Shown here: piece after piece, positions 7,909 through 17,032 of the stretch | Numbering within the stretch: position 1 is the stretch's first letter | Layout: every line of letters starts with the position of its first letter | Assembly (NCBI RefSeq): GCF_052065835.1 | Contig: NZ_JBQHTG010000004.1 | Span: 248,001 to 312,000 of the forward strand | Source of the DNA: Laedolimicola sp934402125 | Lineage (GTDB): Bacteria > Bacillota > Clostridia > Lachnospirales > Lachnospiraceae | Direction: 5' to 3' | Length of the DNA stretch: 64,000 bases | The notes under the pieces: generated by a model | The model's database searches: none | The model's input: only the letters and a program-made list of their open reading frames with translations | Told to the model about the DNA's origin: nothing | Translations under genes and position numbers: made by a program

Positions 7909-8853
7909 TCAATCCTCCGTCTCTTTCTTTTCCTGCTCCCAGTAAGCCCGGTTCATAGTACAGCGAAGCACCAGCCGGCGAGGCAGCCTCCGGTAACTCT
8001 TTCCCAGCTTATAACCCAGAAATTTACAACCGCTCTGCCAGATCAGCGCCGCCACAAGCCAGGGCTTTCCAATCCTCATACAATGGGCCGCCGTTTTTTT
8101 CACCAGCCGGATTCCCTCTCCCTCAGAGGGTACGCCTTCAAAAATCTCCGGATGCTCTGCCTGGGAAACCGCCAGATCGAAATTCCGGTGAAACTGCTCC
8201 CTGCCACTGTAGTTATGGGAATGAATGACCTGAGCGTCCGCCGCGTAAGCGATGGCATAACCGGACCGGATCAGTCCCCCTGCGTAAATCATGTCCTCAT
8301 TGAAAATGGTCCGCCGGATAAAGCCCCCCTGCCGGAGATAAGTTTCCCGCTCATACATGGCGCAGACATTGGAACAGAAAAAGGTTTTGATTCCAAGATT
8401 TTCCAAATCTTTTGCTGTCTTTACGCGGCTCTCCTCCGGATAATTGAAGATCCGGGTGTAGCGCTCCAGTTCCCGGCAATCCTCCTTTGCCAGCTGCCTT
8501 GCGTATGCGGCTTTGATCTCCGGCCCGGTAAAGGCCGCCGCCAGCCGCTCCACCAGAAATTCGTCTGCGGGAAGGGCGTCCTGGGTCATAAAAAGCAGAT
8601 AGTCTGCCTCGGACAGCCGCGCCCCCCGGTCTCTGGTGCCGCCATGGTCGAATTCATTTCTGGAAAGCTCGTGAAGCTCTGCTTTCGGAATTCCCTCCAG
8701 CATCGCCCGTACGTCCACCTCCGTCCGGGTATTCATCACCAGAATCCGGTTTACGGCTCTGGTCTGCCCGGACAGCCGTTTCAGCAGCTCCCGGAATTCT
8801 GCTCCCGGGCGGTAAGCCGGGATAATCACATCAATGGTTGCATCCTCTCTCAT
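7909..8853 (-). CDS. Rhamnosyltransferase-like GT2 glycosyltransferase
   Basis: About 314 residues. The GT-A fold of family 2 is visible: IDVIIPAYRPG at the N-terminus, the rhamnosyltransferase-like RNEFDHGGTRDRGA motif, TQDALPAD as the metal-binding region, and a NEDMIYAG motif as the likely catalytic site. No membrane helix is obvious, so it probably works at the inner face of the membrane. The ATG at 8853 follows GAGGGAG; an in-frame ATG at 8901 lacks a site. The sugar donor is inferred from family resemblance only. It is followed without a gap by hflX. Confidence 0.8.
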   Translation of the reverse strand: MREDATIDVIIPAYRPGAEFRELLKRLSGQTRAVNRILVMNTRTEVDVRAMLEGIPKAELHELSRNEFDHGGTRDRGARLSEADYLLFMTQDALPADEFLVERLAAAFTGPEIKAAYARQLAKEDCRELERYTRIFNYPEESRVKTAKDLENLGIKTFFCSNVCAMYERETYLRQGGFIRRTIFNEDMIYAGGLIRSGYAIAYAADAQVIHSHNYSGREQFHRNFDLAVSQAEHPEIFEGVPSEGEGIRLVKKTAAHCMRIGKPWLVAALIWQSGCKFLGYKLGKSYRRLPRRLVLRCTMNRAYWEQEKKETED

Positions 8854-8912
8854 AGGTTCTCCCTCTGAAAAAATGGACGAGGCTCGTTTCTCCCCGTCCA
8901 TCTCATCTGTTC

Positions 8913-10070
8913 TTATTCGCTTGCTGCGGTCTTTGCCACCGCGCCTGTATCCAGTTTGATCTTCTCATTGATCTTCAGGACCGTCGGCGACGGATAATAA
9001 TCCTCCTCGCCGAACAGGAACTTATGCAGCTCCTTCACGTTCAGCTCCAGATCCGCCGGGGCCACGATAGCCTGCTTGTTGAGCTTCACATTTTCGATAT
9101 AGGTGGGGAAGCCGCTGCTCTCACCCAGCTCATAGGACATCATGCTGGCCGCCATTCCAATCATCGTTGTCTTCGGAATATTGGTCGCTACCAGCGGGAA
9201 TACATCGTCGATGATCTTATTGATGGTTCCCAGACCTGCGCCCTTTGCCTTTTCCACAATCTTGCTGATAACCGTTCTCTGACGCTCCGTCCGCTTAAAA
9301 TCGCTTCCGGCCGTGTAACGGATCCGGCAATAAGAGGTCGCCTGCAGACCGTCCAGGGTCTGAAGTCCCGGTCCCTCCAGGAAGGGGCTGTAGTGATCCA
9401 GATAATCCTCGGAAATCTCCGTAGTCTCATACATATAGCTGTTGACCAGCTCCCATTCGTCCTCCTGCACATCGATATCAATACCGCCCAGGGCGTCAAT
9501 GGTCTTGATCAGCGCCACAAAGTCCACGCTGACATAATACTGGATATTCAGATCCAGGTTGGCATTCAGCATTTCCATGGCCTGCTTGGGGCCGCCGCTC
9601 TTATAAGCCGCGTTACATTTGCCGTAGGTATCGTCCGCACGGTTCAGGTAAGTGTCACGGTATACGGACATAAGCTTCACTTCTTTGGTCTCATTGTTGA
9701 TACTTGCGATGATGATGGTATCGCTGCGGTTGCCCGCGCCCAGTTCGCCAATCTTCCGGGTATCGATACCGAACAGGGCGATATTGGTATACCCCTTCAA
9801 AAGCTTTGCGGTATCCGCGTCCATATCCTCGTTCATGGTGACATCGTCAGCGTCCACGCCCAGGTTCTGAATTTTTCCAAGTTTTCCCAGGACAAAAACG
9901 CCCAGTCCCAGCACCAGAATCAGAAGTACCTCCAGTGTCAAAATTGCGATCAGCTTCTTTTTCCGTCTTTCCTTCTTCCGTCTTCTGGCTATCCGTCTTC
10001 TCTCCTCCGGCGTATGAGCTGTATGGCCGGAGCTGTGAGAATGCTTTCTGCCTTTTGTATTGGTTCTCAT
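8913..10070 (-). CDS. LytR-CpsA-Psr (LCP) family cell-wall polymer ligase
   Basis: 385 residues. A very basic cytoplasmic tail (ARRRKKERRKKK) is followed by one membrane helix (about 40-62) and an extracellular LCP domain. Key LCP residues are present: GNRSDTIIIAS, VYRDTYL and KCNAAYKSGG, with RYTAGSDFKRTERQR in the second half. LCP proteins transfer undecaprenyl-pyrophosphate-linked glycopolymers onto peptidoglycan. Its place between the sugar-phosphate transferase and a glycosyltransferase fits the attachment step for the polymer made by this locus. Confidence 0.9.
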   Translation of the reverse strand: MRTNTKGRKHSHSSGHTAHTPEERRRIARRRKKERRKKKLIAILTLEVLLILVLGLGVFVLGKLGKIQNLGVDADDVTMNEDMDADTAKLLKGYTNIALFGIDTRKIGELGAGNRSDTIIIASINNETKEVKLMSVYRDTYLNRADDTYGKCNAAYKSGGPKQAMEMLNANLDLNIQYYVSVDFVALIKTIDALGGIDIDVQEDEWELVNSYMYETTEISEDYLDHYSPFLEGPGLQTLDGLQATSYCRIRYTAGSDFKRTERQRTVISKIVEKAKGAGLGTINKIIDDVFPLVATNIPKTTMIGMAASMMSYELGESSGFPTYIENVKLNKQAIVAPADLELNVKELHKFLFGEEDYYPSPTVLKINEKIKLDTGAVAKTAASE

Positions 10071-10100
10071 AAACGTATTAACCCTTTCCTGTGCTGACGT

Positions 10101-11510
10101 CTAGTAGGCGTTTTTATTGATAAAGCCCTTAAAGATCGTCAGAAATAAGATTTTTATATCAAACCCCAGCGTCCAGTTCTCAATGTAATAGAGATCGTAT
10201 TCGATCCGCTTACGAATCGAGGTATTACCCCTGTACCCGTTGATCTGGGCCCAGCCGGTCATACCCGGACGCACCTGGTGTTTAATCATATAACGGGGAA
10301 TCTCTTCCCGGAACTTCTCCACAAAAAATGGCCGCTCCGGACGGGGACCCACCAGACTCATATCCCCTTTTAAGATATTGAAGAGCTGCGGCAGCTCGTC
10401 AATACTGGTCTTCCGGATAATCTTGCCCACCTTGGTGACACGGGGATCGTCCGGTACGGTCCAGGCGCCCCGTTCCTTTTTCGGAGACTGTACGCCCATG
10501 GAACGGAACTTGTACATCTTAAAATTCCGGTTGTGGAGACCCACCCGCTCCTGGGTATAGATCAATGGTCCCGGAGAGGTCAGCTTGATGACAATAGCCG
10601 TCACCAGCATGATCGGAGAAAAAATGATAATGGCACAGACCGCCCCCACCAGATCCACGCTCCGTTTTATAAACGCGTTAAAGGTATTGGTCAGAGGCAC
10701 ATGCCGGATATTGATCACCGGAAGCCCCATCAGATCCTCCGTATAGGGACGGGTCGGAATGATATTATTGTAATCGGGAATAAACTTTGTATGCACGCCG
10801 GATTTCTCACAGACTGCTACGATATGCTCCAGCTTGGAGTACTCGCTTAAGCCCAGGGTAATGGCTATCTCGTCGGGCTTGGCCCGCTCCAGCACTTCCT
10901 CGATCTCCTCGGTACGGCCAAAGACCTGTACCCCGCGGTACTTCATGCCCTGTTCCACATTGTCGTCCAGAATGCCCATGATCTCATAGCCCCATTCCGG
11001 ATTGGCCTTGATACGGTCGATATATTCCTCCGCGGCCCGGCTGTATCCCACCAGAATCATGTGCTTCTGGTTGAAGCCTTTTTTCCGCAGCTGCCGCAGG
11101 GTGATCCGGATACAGTTCCGGGCTATGGCCTCCAGCACGATGTTGATGGCGTAGAAATAAAACAGCACCATCCGGGAAAAGTTGTTGGTAAACTCCGTGT
11201 TCCAGCGAAGCAGGAACATGGCCATCATAAAGAGACCAAGACCCAGGGTATTGGCCTGTACGATCTTCTCGAATTCCACGCGCTTTCTGCGCACGCTCTT
11301 GGTGGTGTACATTCCAAAAGCCGTGTACAGCAGCAGATAGCCGGGTACCAGCGGGATCAGCATTAGCATGTAGTCCCCGAACAGGAAACCGGATATCTTG
11401 TCCAGTATTTTAAACTGTATGGTCCAGGCCAGCAGATAGGCCACGGTAATTACCAGCGCGTCCACCAGCACGTGAAGCCGGTTAAAATGCTGTTGATTGT
11501 CTTTTATCAA
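10101..11510 (-). CDS. Polyprenyl glycosylphosphotransferase (initiating sugar-phosphate transferase)
   Basis: 469 residues. Four to five N-terminal helices, a central CoA-binding-like domain (about 130-260), a re-entrant hydrophobic segment near 285, then the bacterial sugar transferase domain with KFRSM, DELPQLFNILKGDMSLVGPRPE and RPGMTGWAQINGYRG. It moves a sugar-1-phosphate onto undecaprenyl phosphate and so starts the lipid-linked glycan. Start is TTG within TTGA, overlapping the stop of the upstream glycosyltransferase, which suggests translational coupling; no strong ribosome-binding site is seen. The sugar cannot be named. Confidence 0.93.
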   Translation of the reverse strand: MIKDNQQHFNRLHVLVDALVITVAYLLAWTIQFKILDKISGFLFGDYMLMLIPLVPGYLLLYTAFGMYTTKSVRRKRVEFEKIVQANTLGLGLFMMAMFLLRWNTEFTNNFSRMVLFYFYAINIVLEAIARNCIRITLRQLRKKGFNQKHMILVGYSRAAEEYIDRIKANPEWGYEIMGILDDNVEQGMKYRGVQVFGRTEEIEEVLERAKPDEIAITLGLSEYSKLEHIVAVCEKSGVHTKFIPDYNNIIPTRPYTEDLMGLPVINIRHVPLTNTFNAFIKRSVDLVGAVCAIIIFSPIMLVTAIVIKLTSPGPLIYTQERVGLHNRNFKMYKFRSMGVQSPKKERGAWTVPDDPRVTKVGKIIRKTSIDELPQLFNILKGDMSLVGPRPERPFFVEKFREEIPRYMIKHQVRPGMTGWAQINGYRGNTSIRKRIEYDLYYIENWTLGFDIKILFLTIFKGFINKNAY

Positions 11511-12478
11511 TATCTCTCACCCACAAATCTTCTTGCTATATTCGCCCACAGTTCCCACTGGATCCGCAGGTACGCGGGAACATGCTTCCACCGGAAGCGG
11601 ACCTTCTTTTCCCTGTCGCAGGTACGGATTCCCGTCAGGATTCCCCGGGCATAGATTCCGCCCAGTCCCTTCCTGCAGAAAAACAGCTGCTTTGCCCCAA
11701 AGCCCACCAGAAGGAAGGGCAGATTCAGCACCAGCTGAAGCAGAGGCATATTTTTATAAATAATCCATATATTGTTCCGTGAACTTAAAGTCACCTTAAA
11801 TTCATTGTACCGGGAACCGCTGGTTCCGCTTCCCGCGTGAAGCACTCTGGCTTCCGGGGCATACCGGTTCTCATAGCCGTAGATTCCGGCCCGCCAGCCC
11901 AGGTCGATATCCTCCAGATAGGCAAAATGCGCCTCGTCGAAATATCCGATCTCTTCCAGTACCTCTTTCCGGTAAATGGCCGCGCCCGCACAGGCCGCGA
12001 AGATCCGATCCGGAGCTTCGTAAAGAGCGGAAGACCGATCCTTTCCCCGGGCAAAAGCCCAGCCCAGGGCACAGTAGAAATTCCCCGCGTCATCCAGCTT
12101 CTCCGGCTGATGAAGCTGAATCAGCTTCGCCTGGGCCGAAAATGCCTTCGGATTTTGCTCAAGCGCTTCCCAGAGGGCGTCGGTAAAGCCAGGCTCCACT
12201 TCTGTATCATTGTTCAGTAAAATTACATAAGGGCGCTTTGCCGCCCGGATTCCTTCGTTGACCGCCCGGGCAAAGCCATAGTTCTGATCCAGGGCCAGCA
12301 GCCGTACCTGCGGGAAATGCTCCCGCACATAGTCGGGGCTTCCGTCCCAAGATCCGTTATCCACCACCAGGATTTCCGCCTCCGGCGCATCCGTCAGTAC
12401 CGAACGAAGACAGGCCTCCATAAAAGCCATTCCATTGTAATTGGGTATCACAATGGATACCTGACTGTCAGCCTTCAT
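11507..12478 (-). CDS. GT2 glycosyltransferase (WbbL/rhamnosyltransferase-like)
   Basis: 323 residues. Starts SIVIPNYNGM, with the nucleotide-sugar site VVDNGSWDGS, the metal motif LNNDTEVEP and the acceptor/catalytic motif LEDIDLGWR, all typical of family 2 enzymes that add rhamnose or related deoxy sugars to a lipid-linked acceptor. A hydrophobic stretch near 255-275 may anchor it to the membrane. It overlaps the upstream glycosyltransferase gene by 11 bases and the downstream sugar-phosphate transferase by 4. Confidence 0.85.
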   Translation of the reverse strand: MKADSQVSIVIPNYNGMAFMEACLRSVLTDAPEAEILVVDNGSWDGSPDYVREHFPQVRLLALDQNYGFARAVNEGIRAAKRPYVILLNNDTEVEPGFTDALWEALEQNPKAFSAQAKLIQLHQPEKLDDAGNFYCALGWAFARGKDRSSALYEAPDRIFAACAGAAIYRKEVLEEIGYFDEAHFAYLEDIDLGWRAGIYGYENRYAPEARVLHAGSGTSGSRYNEFKVTLSSRNNIWIIYKNMPLLQLVLNLPFLLVGFGAKQLFFCRKGLGGIYARGILTGIRTCDREKKVRFRWKHVPAYLRIQWELWANIARRFVGERY

Positions 12479-13940
12479 ACATCACCGCCCAGGGTTCATA
12501 GTAGATATGATAACCGGCTTCCGTAAGCCTCTCCGCCAGGGCTTCCATCGACAGCGGTTTTCCCTGCGGCATACAGACCCGCAGTACCTCGGTCCGCATC
12601 AGGAAGCAGGCCGTAGGAGCTTCCAGCTCCTGCTGAAGCATGGCCCTGTGATAATATCCGGTATAACCTGGCTTCAGTCCCTTCCTTCCATCGGAAAAGG
12701 GATCAGAGACGCCGCGCATTCGAAGCTCCGAAGCCAGACGCCGCTTCGCGTCATAGACCCGCGCACAGGCCATTCCCGTTTCTGCTCTGTCACAGCAGGC
12801 CTTAAGGGTTCTAAAGAAATCCACATTCACCCTGCAGCCTTCCGGATTCCGGCCAGACACAAACAGTACATACGGATCTTCTCCCCAATTTATTACGGAA
12901 TTATTACATATCATATCATAATATACAACGTTTACGCCCGTTTGTCCATGGAATTTTTCTAAAGAATTCTTTAAGATTGCGGGACTTCCCGGATAACAGA
13001 CCCGGTAAAAGCCGTAATTATCCGTATTTTCCGGGGTTCCGGAGCGTCCGGTCCGGGCAAGATGGGCCGCCACCGCCCGCTTTCCTGCCTCGTAGGCATA
13101 GAGCTTGCTCTCGGGATTGGTGGCCGTGGAAGCCTCGTGGCTCCGCCAGGAATAAAGCACCTTCGGCACATGCAGCACTCGATCCGCTTTTTCCGTACAG
13201 CGGAAGATAAAATCGTGATCCTGCGCTCCGTCGAACTCCCCCCGGAAGCCACCCACCTCCAGGGCAATACTCCGCCGTACCACGAAGAAATGGCAAATGT
13301 AATTGTTGCTCCTCAGATACTCCTGATTGTAATCCGGTTTGAAATGGGGCTGGAAATGACGGGTCAGATCCATATTGACCTTATCCTCGTCCGTATAGAC
13401 CGCATCCGCGCCGCCTTCCTCCTTAAGCTTCCTCAGGATCTCAAAAAGAGCCCCCGGAAGCAGCAGATCGTCGTGATCTAAAAGGCCCACATATTCGCCG
13501 GACGCCATGGCAAGCGCCGCGTTGGTATTGTCAGAAATCCCCAGATTCTTTGTCAGATGACGGTATTTTACACGGGAATCCTTCTTTTCATATTCTTTCA
13601 CTATCCGTTCGACTTTATCCGAAGGGCTTCCGTCGGCAATGCACAACTCCAGCCTGCTGTAGCTCTGGTTCAGCACCGAATCCATCATCTGCCGCAGAAA
13701 TACCTCCGAGGTCTCATAGGCCGGAACCAGGATGCTGATACATGGCTCGTACGCGAACTGGACAGAGCGCTGTCTTTCGGTCTCCTCCGCTGTGGGAAGC
13801 TGGCTCATAAGCCAGTCCGGATATCCGGCTTCCGCCACGTTGCGCCGCTTCCGCTCCATAACCTTCCGATAAAGCCGGGCGAGCCCGTACTGCCGGATAT
13901 ACCGCAGTCCGCGCCCGCCAAGCCGCACTATCTCTTTCAT
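12468..13940 (-). CDS. GT2 glycosyltransferase with extra C-terminal domain
   Basis: 490 residues. A basic N-terminal helix region (about 1-60) is followed by a family 2 domain with SILVPAYETSE, LLDHDDLLLPGAL, YTDEDKVN and DGAQDHDFIFRC. The last 190 residues form a second, poorly recognisable domain that resembles a degenerate GT2 half. It may extend the glycan chain started by the downstream transferase. Its first domain is similar in plan to the two-domain enzyme at 35410-37383. Confidence 0.82.
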   Translation of the reverse strand: MKEIVRLGGRGLRYIRQYGLARLYRKVMERKRRNVAEAGYPDWLMSQLPTAEETERQRSVQFAYEPCISILVPAYETSEVFLRQMMDSVLNQSYSRLELCIADGSPSDKVERIVKEYEKKDSRVKYRHLTKNLGISDNTNAALAMASGEYVGLLDHDDLLLPGALFEILRKLKEEGGADAVYTDEDKVNMDLTRHFQPHFKPDYNQEYLRSNNYICHFFVVRRSIALEVGGFRGEFDGAQDHDFIFRCTEKADRVLHVPKVLYSWRSHEASTATNPESKLYAYEAGKRAVAAHLARTGRSGTPENTDNYGFYRVCYPGSPAILKNSLEKFHGQTGVNVVYYDMICNNSVINWGEDPYVLFVSGRNPEGCRVNVDFFRTLKACCDRAETGMACARVYDAKRRLASELRMRGVSDPFSDGRKGLKPGYTGYYHRAMLQQELEAPTACFLMRTEVLRVCMPQGKPLSMEALAERLTEAGYHIYYEPWAVMYEG

Positions 13941-13943
13941 AGC

Positions 13944-14618
13944 TTAAAAGGTGACTTCGCCGTCATGGGCAATCAGAGAAGCAGAAAGCACGGTTTCCAC
14001 TGCGGAAACCTCTTTTACAAAGGCGCTTTCTTCCTTTACCTGTACTTCCACTACCATATCCAGCGCGCCCGCTGTCAGGTTTCTGGATTTTACCTTATAA
14101 AACTTGCTGTACTTCTTTACGATATCCAGAATTGTATCCTCTTTTGCCGCGTCTGTCACATTGACTACCAGCATCATCGGAGCCCGGGAAGCCGGAAGAT
14201 TCTCCAGAACCAGAATCAGAATCGTGACTACCAGACAGGTAAGCAGCGCTACCTCGTAAAGTCCCGCGCCGCAGACGATACCGATACTGATGGACCAGAA
14301 CATGAAAACCAGATCCATCGGATCCTTGATTGCGGTACGGAAACGCACGATAGACAAAGCGCCGACCATACCAAGGGAGATCACCAGGTTGGACTGCATA
14401 GCCAGGATAATCGCTGCCGTAATCACTGACATGGCTGCCAAAGATACATTGAAGCCCTTGGAATAAAAGGACTTTCTGGTTACCAGACGGTAAATCAGAA
14501 ATACATAGCAGGCCAGAATACAGGTCACTGCAAAGGTCGCCATAATCCGTCCGGCAGAAATGTCCATGCTGGTAAAGCCTTCCAGAAATGACTTTTTAAA
14601 TACATCTTTAAATCCCAT
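13944..14618 (-). CDS. DUF4956 membrane protein, partner of VTC domain protein
   Basis: 224 residues. Three or four helices in the first 135 residues, including the DUF4956 hallmark SLGMVGALSIVRFRTAIKDP, then a soluble C-terminal alpha-beta domain (about 145-224). DUF4956 genes are very often next to VTC polyphosphate-polymerase-like genes and CotH genes, exactly as here. The RFRTAIKDP loop is basic and conserved, so a role in handling a phosphate polymer is possible, but unproven. Confidence 0.85.
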   Translation of the reverse strand: MGFKDVFKKSFLEGFTSMDISAGRIMATFAVTCILACYVFLIYRLVTRKSFYSKGFNVSLAAMSVITAAIILAMQSNLVISLGMVGALSIVRFRTAIKDPMDLVFMFWSISIGIVCGAGLYEVALLTCLVVTILILVLENLPASRAPMMLVVNVTDAAKEDTILDIVKKYSKFYKVKSRNLTAGALDMVVEVQVKEESAFVKEVSAVETVLSASLIAHDGEVTF

Positions 14619-14659
14619 TTTTTATATCCTCCACATTATATTTTCGAATTTTATTTTTC

Positions 14660-15355
14660 TCAATCCGGTATTCCCGTGAAGGAGTACCGTCTGCACAGAT
14701 AATATTTGGAAAATGTTGTCTGCTGTAAGCTGTTCAGCTGCAGGTTTCTGTATATAGAATCCGGCAGGAATTCATCGTACTTCACTTCCAGGATGTTCTT
14801 TCCCTTCGGCATAATGGGCCGCATGGGTATCTGTTCTTCCAGGAACAGGCTCGCATAGCTGGAAGAGCGGATATTCAAATCCAGGGTGATACGGGTATTT
14901 CCCAGCGGATCCACATAGGGCACCCGGTCGTATTCCACGATAATCCGGGGCCGGAGAAGGCGGGTCCGCATCTGCAGATTCAACTTCTGCAAGACCGGCG
15001 GATACGCAGGATCCGGCGGCAGGGGTCTTCCGGCCATCAACTCCCGGCACTGCTCCTCGCTCAGGCGGCAGGACAGCTTCTGGGTCATACCGTGCTCCTT
15101 CCGCTTCAGCTCCAGACGGATCCGCTCCGGGCTGGCATTGTAGATTCGTATCCGGAACTTCTCTCTCGGATCGCTGCCGATCTCATTTTCATTATAATAG
15201 CTGTTGTAATAATCGTCAAAATACAGGCTTCGGATATGGTACATGCCGTCCGGTCCCACATGACGGTCCGGCTTTATCAGCCCCCGGATCCGGTTTTCCA
15301 GAAGCGCCAGCTGCGCTGCCGTAACCACGTATTTTAACTCGTGACGATACTCCAT
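14660..15355 (-). CDS. VTC-domain (polyphosphate polymerase-like) protein
   Basis: 231 residues, a stand-alone VTC tunnel domain. The yeast Vtc4 domain polymerises polyphosphate from ATP. The charged residues expected to line the tunnel are visible: HELKYV at the N-terminus, EKFRIRIYN, RLELKRKE, RPRIIVEYDR, RITLDLNI and the late EVKYDEF. There is no membrane helix; the neighbouring DUF4956 protein may supply the membrane part. Active-site residues look intact, so true enzymatic activity is plausible. Confidence 0.85.
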   Translation of the reverse strand: MEYRHELKYVVTAAQLALLENRIRGLIKPDRHVGPDGMYHIRSLYFDDYYNSYYNENEIGSDPREKFRIRIYNASPERIRLELKRKEHGMTQKLSCRLSEEQCRELMAGRPLPPDPAYPPVLQKLNLQMRTRLLRPRIIVEYDRVPYVDPLGNTRITLDLNIRSSSYASLFLEEQIPMRPIMPKGKNILEVKYDEFLPDSIYRNLQLNSLQQTTFSKYYLCRRYSFTGIPD

Positions 15356-15382
15356 GTTTTCACTCCTTTAGACCGGGACTTC

Positions 15383-17032
15383 CTATTCATAACCAAGTCC
15401 CAGGTATTCCTCCAGATTTCCGTTAAAATAATAATCCAGAATTCCAAGCCGGTAGAAGGCCATCCGCTTAAACAGCTCCATATCCTGTCCGCTGTTGCTC
15501 TCCGGCCAGCGGGCGGCGTCCCTTGCGTATGCGCCCGAATCCTGTACCTGCCTCACCAGGTCATCGATACGTCCGGTCAGGCTTTCCTCCGAGAACACGT
15601 CCTCCCGGAGCTTTTTCCAGGTTCGGTTTACATAATCTTTTGATTCGTCCACGTCCAGCTCGATTAACCGATCCCCGTAGGCCCAGTTGATCCGCTCGGA
15701 ATAGAGACCGGTAAACAGGCCTACCTTCCAGGCGATATCTCCACCATTTTCATTCTCGCTTAAAGCGTCCCCCCAGGTAATATCCATATCCCAGGGCGCA
15801 AAATAAATCTTTGCCCCACGTTCTGTCTGTTTTGCCACATAATACATGTTTTTTCCACGGTTGTCAATTCCCAGCACCGCCTGAAGAAACATCCATACGT
15901 TCAGCGCGCCCTCCCGATCGGTAAGCTCGGAAGCTGTTTCCCGGAATTCCGTATCGGAAGCCATATCCCGGAGACGCAGGTAGGAAAGCAACGGTTCCCA
16001 GTCGGAGCGTCCGATGGTTTCATGCTTTCCCTTCAATTCATAACCGTCCAGGCTCTGCCCGTACTCCGCCTGATTCAGAAGTTCTTCGGTCGGCAGGCTC
16101 TGGGGCGTCACCGACTTATAGGAATATTCCTCCGCCCGGCCCTCGTTTGCCTTTGTCCGGTTCAGCTGCTTGGAATCCACCGGCTCGGACAGTACGTAGA
16201 GCCCCCAGTATTCATGGTTGAAGAAAACCTCCACATAGGTCATCCGGGTTCCGAAATACGCGCTTGAAAAATCCGGTCTGGAGGCTCCCACCTCGCTCCA
16301 GAGATCCGCGTTCAGCTTATCCCGGATTTTCGAGGAGTCTGTATACATGGCATTCAGAATCCACTCGTCGTCGGTACGCAGACCGAACAGGGACTTTTTG
16401 TCCGCCACGATATCGCCGTTTTTCTTCTGCTTTTTCAGGCTCAGCTTGTAACCCTTTTTGGGATACACCCGGCTGGTATTGCCCCGGATATGGGCCTCCA
16501 GAATACTGGAGGAGGTCCAGTTGATTTTGGTGCTGTTGTCCCAGAAGAAGGCGCTGCCGCCGAAAACCTCCGTATCCGCACTCTCCGCGGTTTCAATGGA
16601 AATCACCGGAAGTCCGGTGGCCACCAGGCTACATTCCTGGTACGCGCCGTCCTTCACCGCATAGAAACGGAAGGCTTTTCCCTGCCGGATAGCTTCCTGC
16701 TTATCCGTATCGGCGATCTCTTCCTCAAAGAGAAGCCTTACGCTTCTGTCCAGCGAGGTCAGCTCCCCGCCTTCCCAGGCCTCTGTTTCCCTGTCCAGGG
16801 GAAGATAAAAGGTCGAGGTGGTACTGTCATAGGGAAGCTGCTCCCCGGAAAAAGCGAGTCCCGTAAAAAAAGGAACCTCCGCTTCCCGGTGGGTTTCCTT
16901 CATGGCCGCTATCTCGCCGGCCTCTGCCGCGCCTGCTCCCATGGGATTCCAGAGGGAGCGCCAGCAGAACAGCACGGCCAGACAGCCGCACAGCAATATC
17001 AAATTCAGTAAAAGAGCTATCTGCTTTTTCAC
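15383..17032 (-). CDS. CotH-family protein kinase-like protein, membrane anchored (copy 1)
   Basis: 549 residues. One N-terminal membrane helix (about 7-26), so the body is outside the cell. CotH kinase features are AHIRGNTSRVYPKKGY with the nucleotide-binding Arg/Lys, LLSEPVD-like core, and the metal motif APWDMDITWGD. Bacterial spore CotH phosphorylates coat proteins; secreted relatives have unknown targets. Start is GTG with GGAG eight bases upstream. It overlaps the second CotH gene (upstream) by 4 bases and shares its plan, indicating a tandem duplication. Confidence 0.85.
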   Translation of the reverse strand: MKKQIALLLNLILLCGCLAVLFCWRSLWNPMGAGAAEAGEIAAMKETHREAEVPFFTGLAFSGEQLPYDSTTSTFYLPLDRETEAWEGGELTSLDRSVRLLFEEEIADTDKQEAIRQGKAFRFYAVKDGAYQECSLVATGLPVISIETAESADTEVFGGSAFFWDNSTKINWTSSSILEAHIRGNTSRVYPKKGYKLSLKKQKKNGDIVADKKSLFGLRTDDEWILNAMYTDSSKIRDKLNADLWSEVGASRPDFSSAYFGTRMTYVEVFFNHEYWGLYVLSEPVDSKQLNRTKANEGRAEEYSYKSVTPQSLPTEELLNQAEYGQSLDGYELKGKHETIGRSDWEPLLSYLRLRDMASDTEFRETASELTDREGALNVWMFLQAVLGIDNRGKNMYYVAKQTERGAKIYFAPWDMDITWGDALSENENGGDIAWKVGLFTGLYSERINWAYGDRLIELDVDESKDYVNRTWKKLREDVFSEESLTGRIDDLVRQVQDSGAYARDAARWPESNSGQDMELFKRMAFYRLGILDYYFNGNLEEYLGLGYE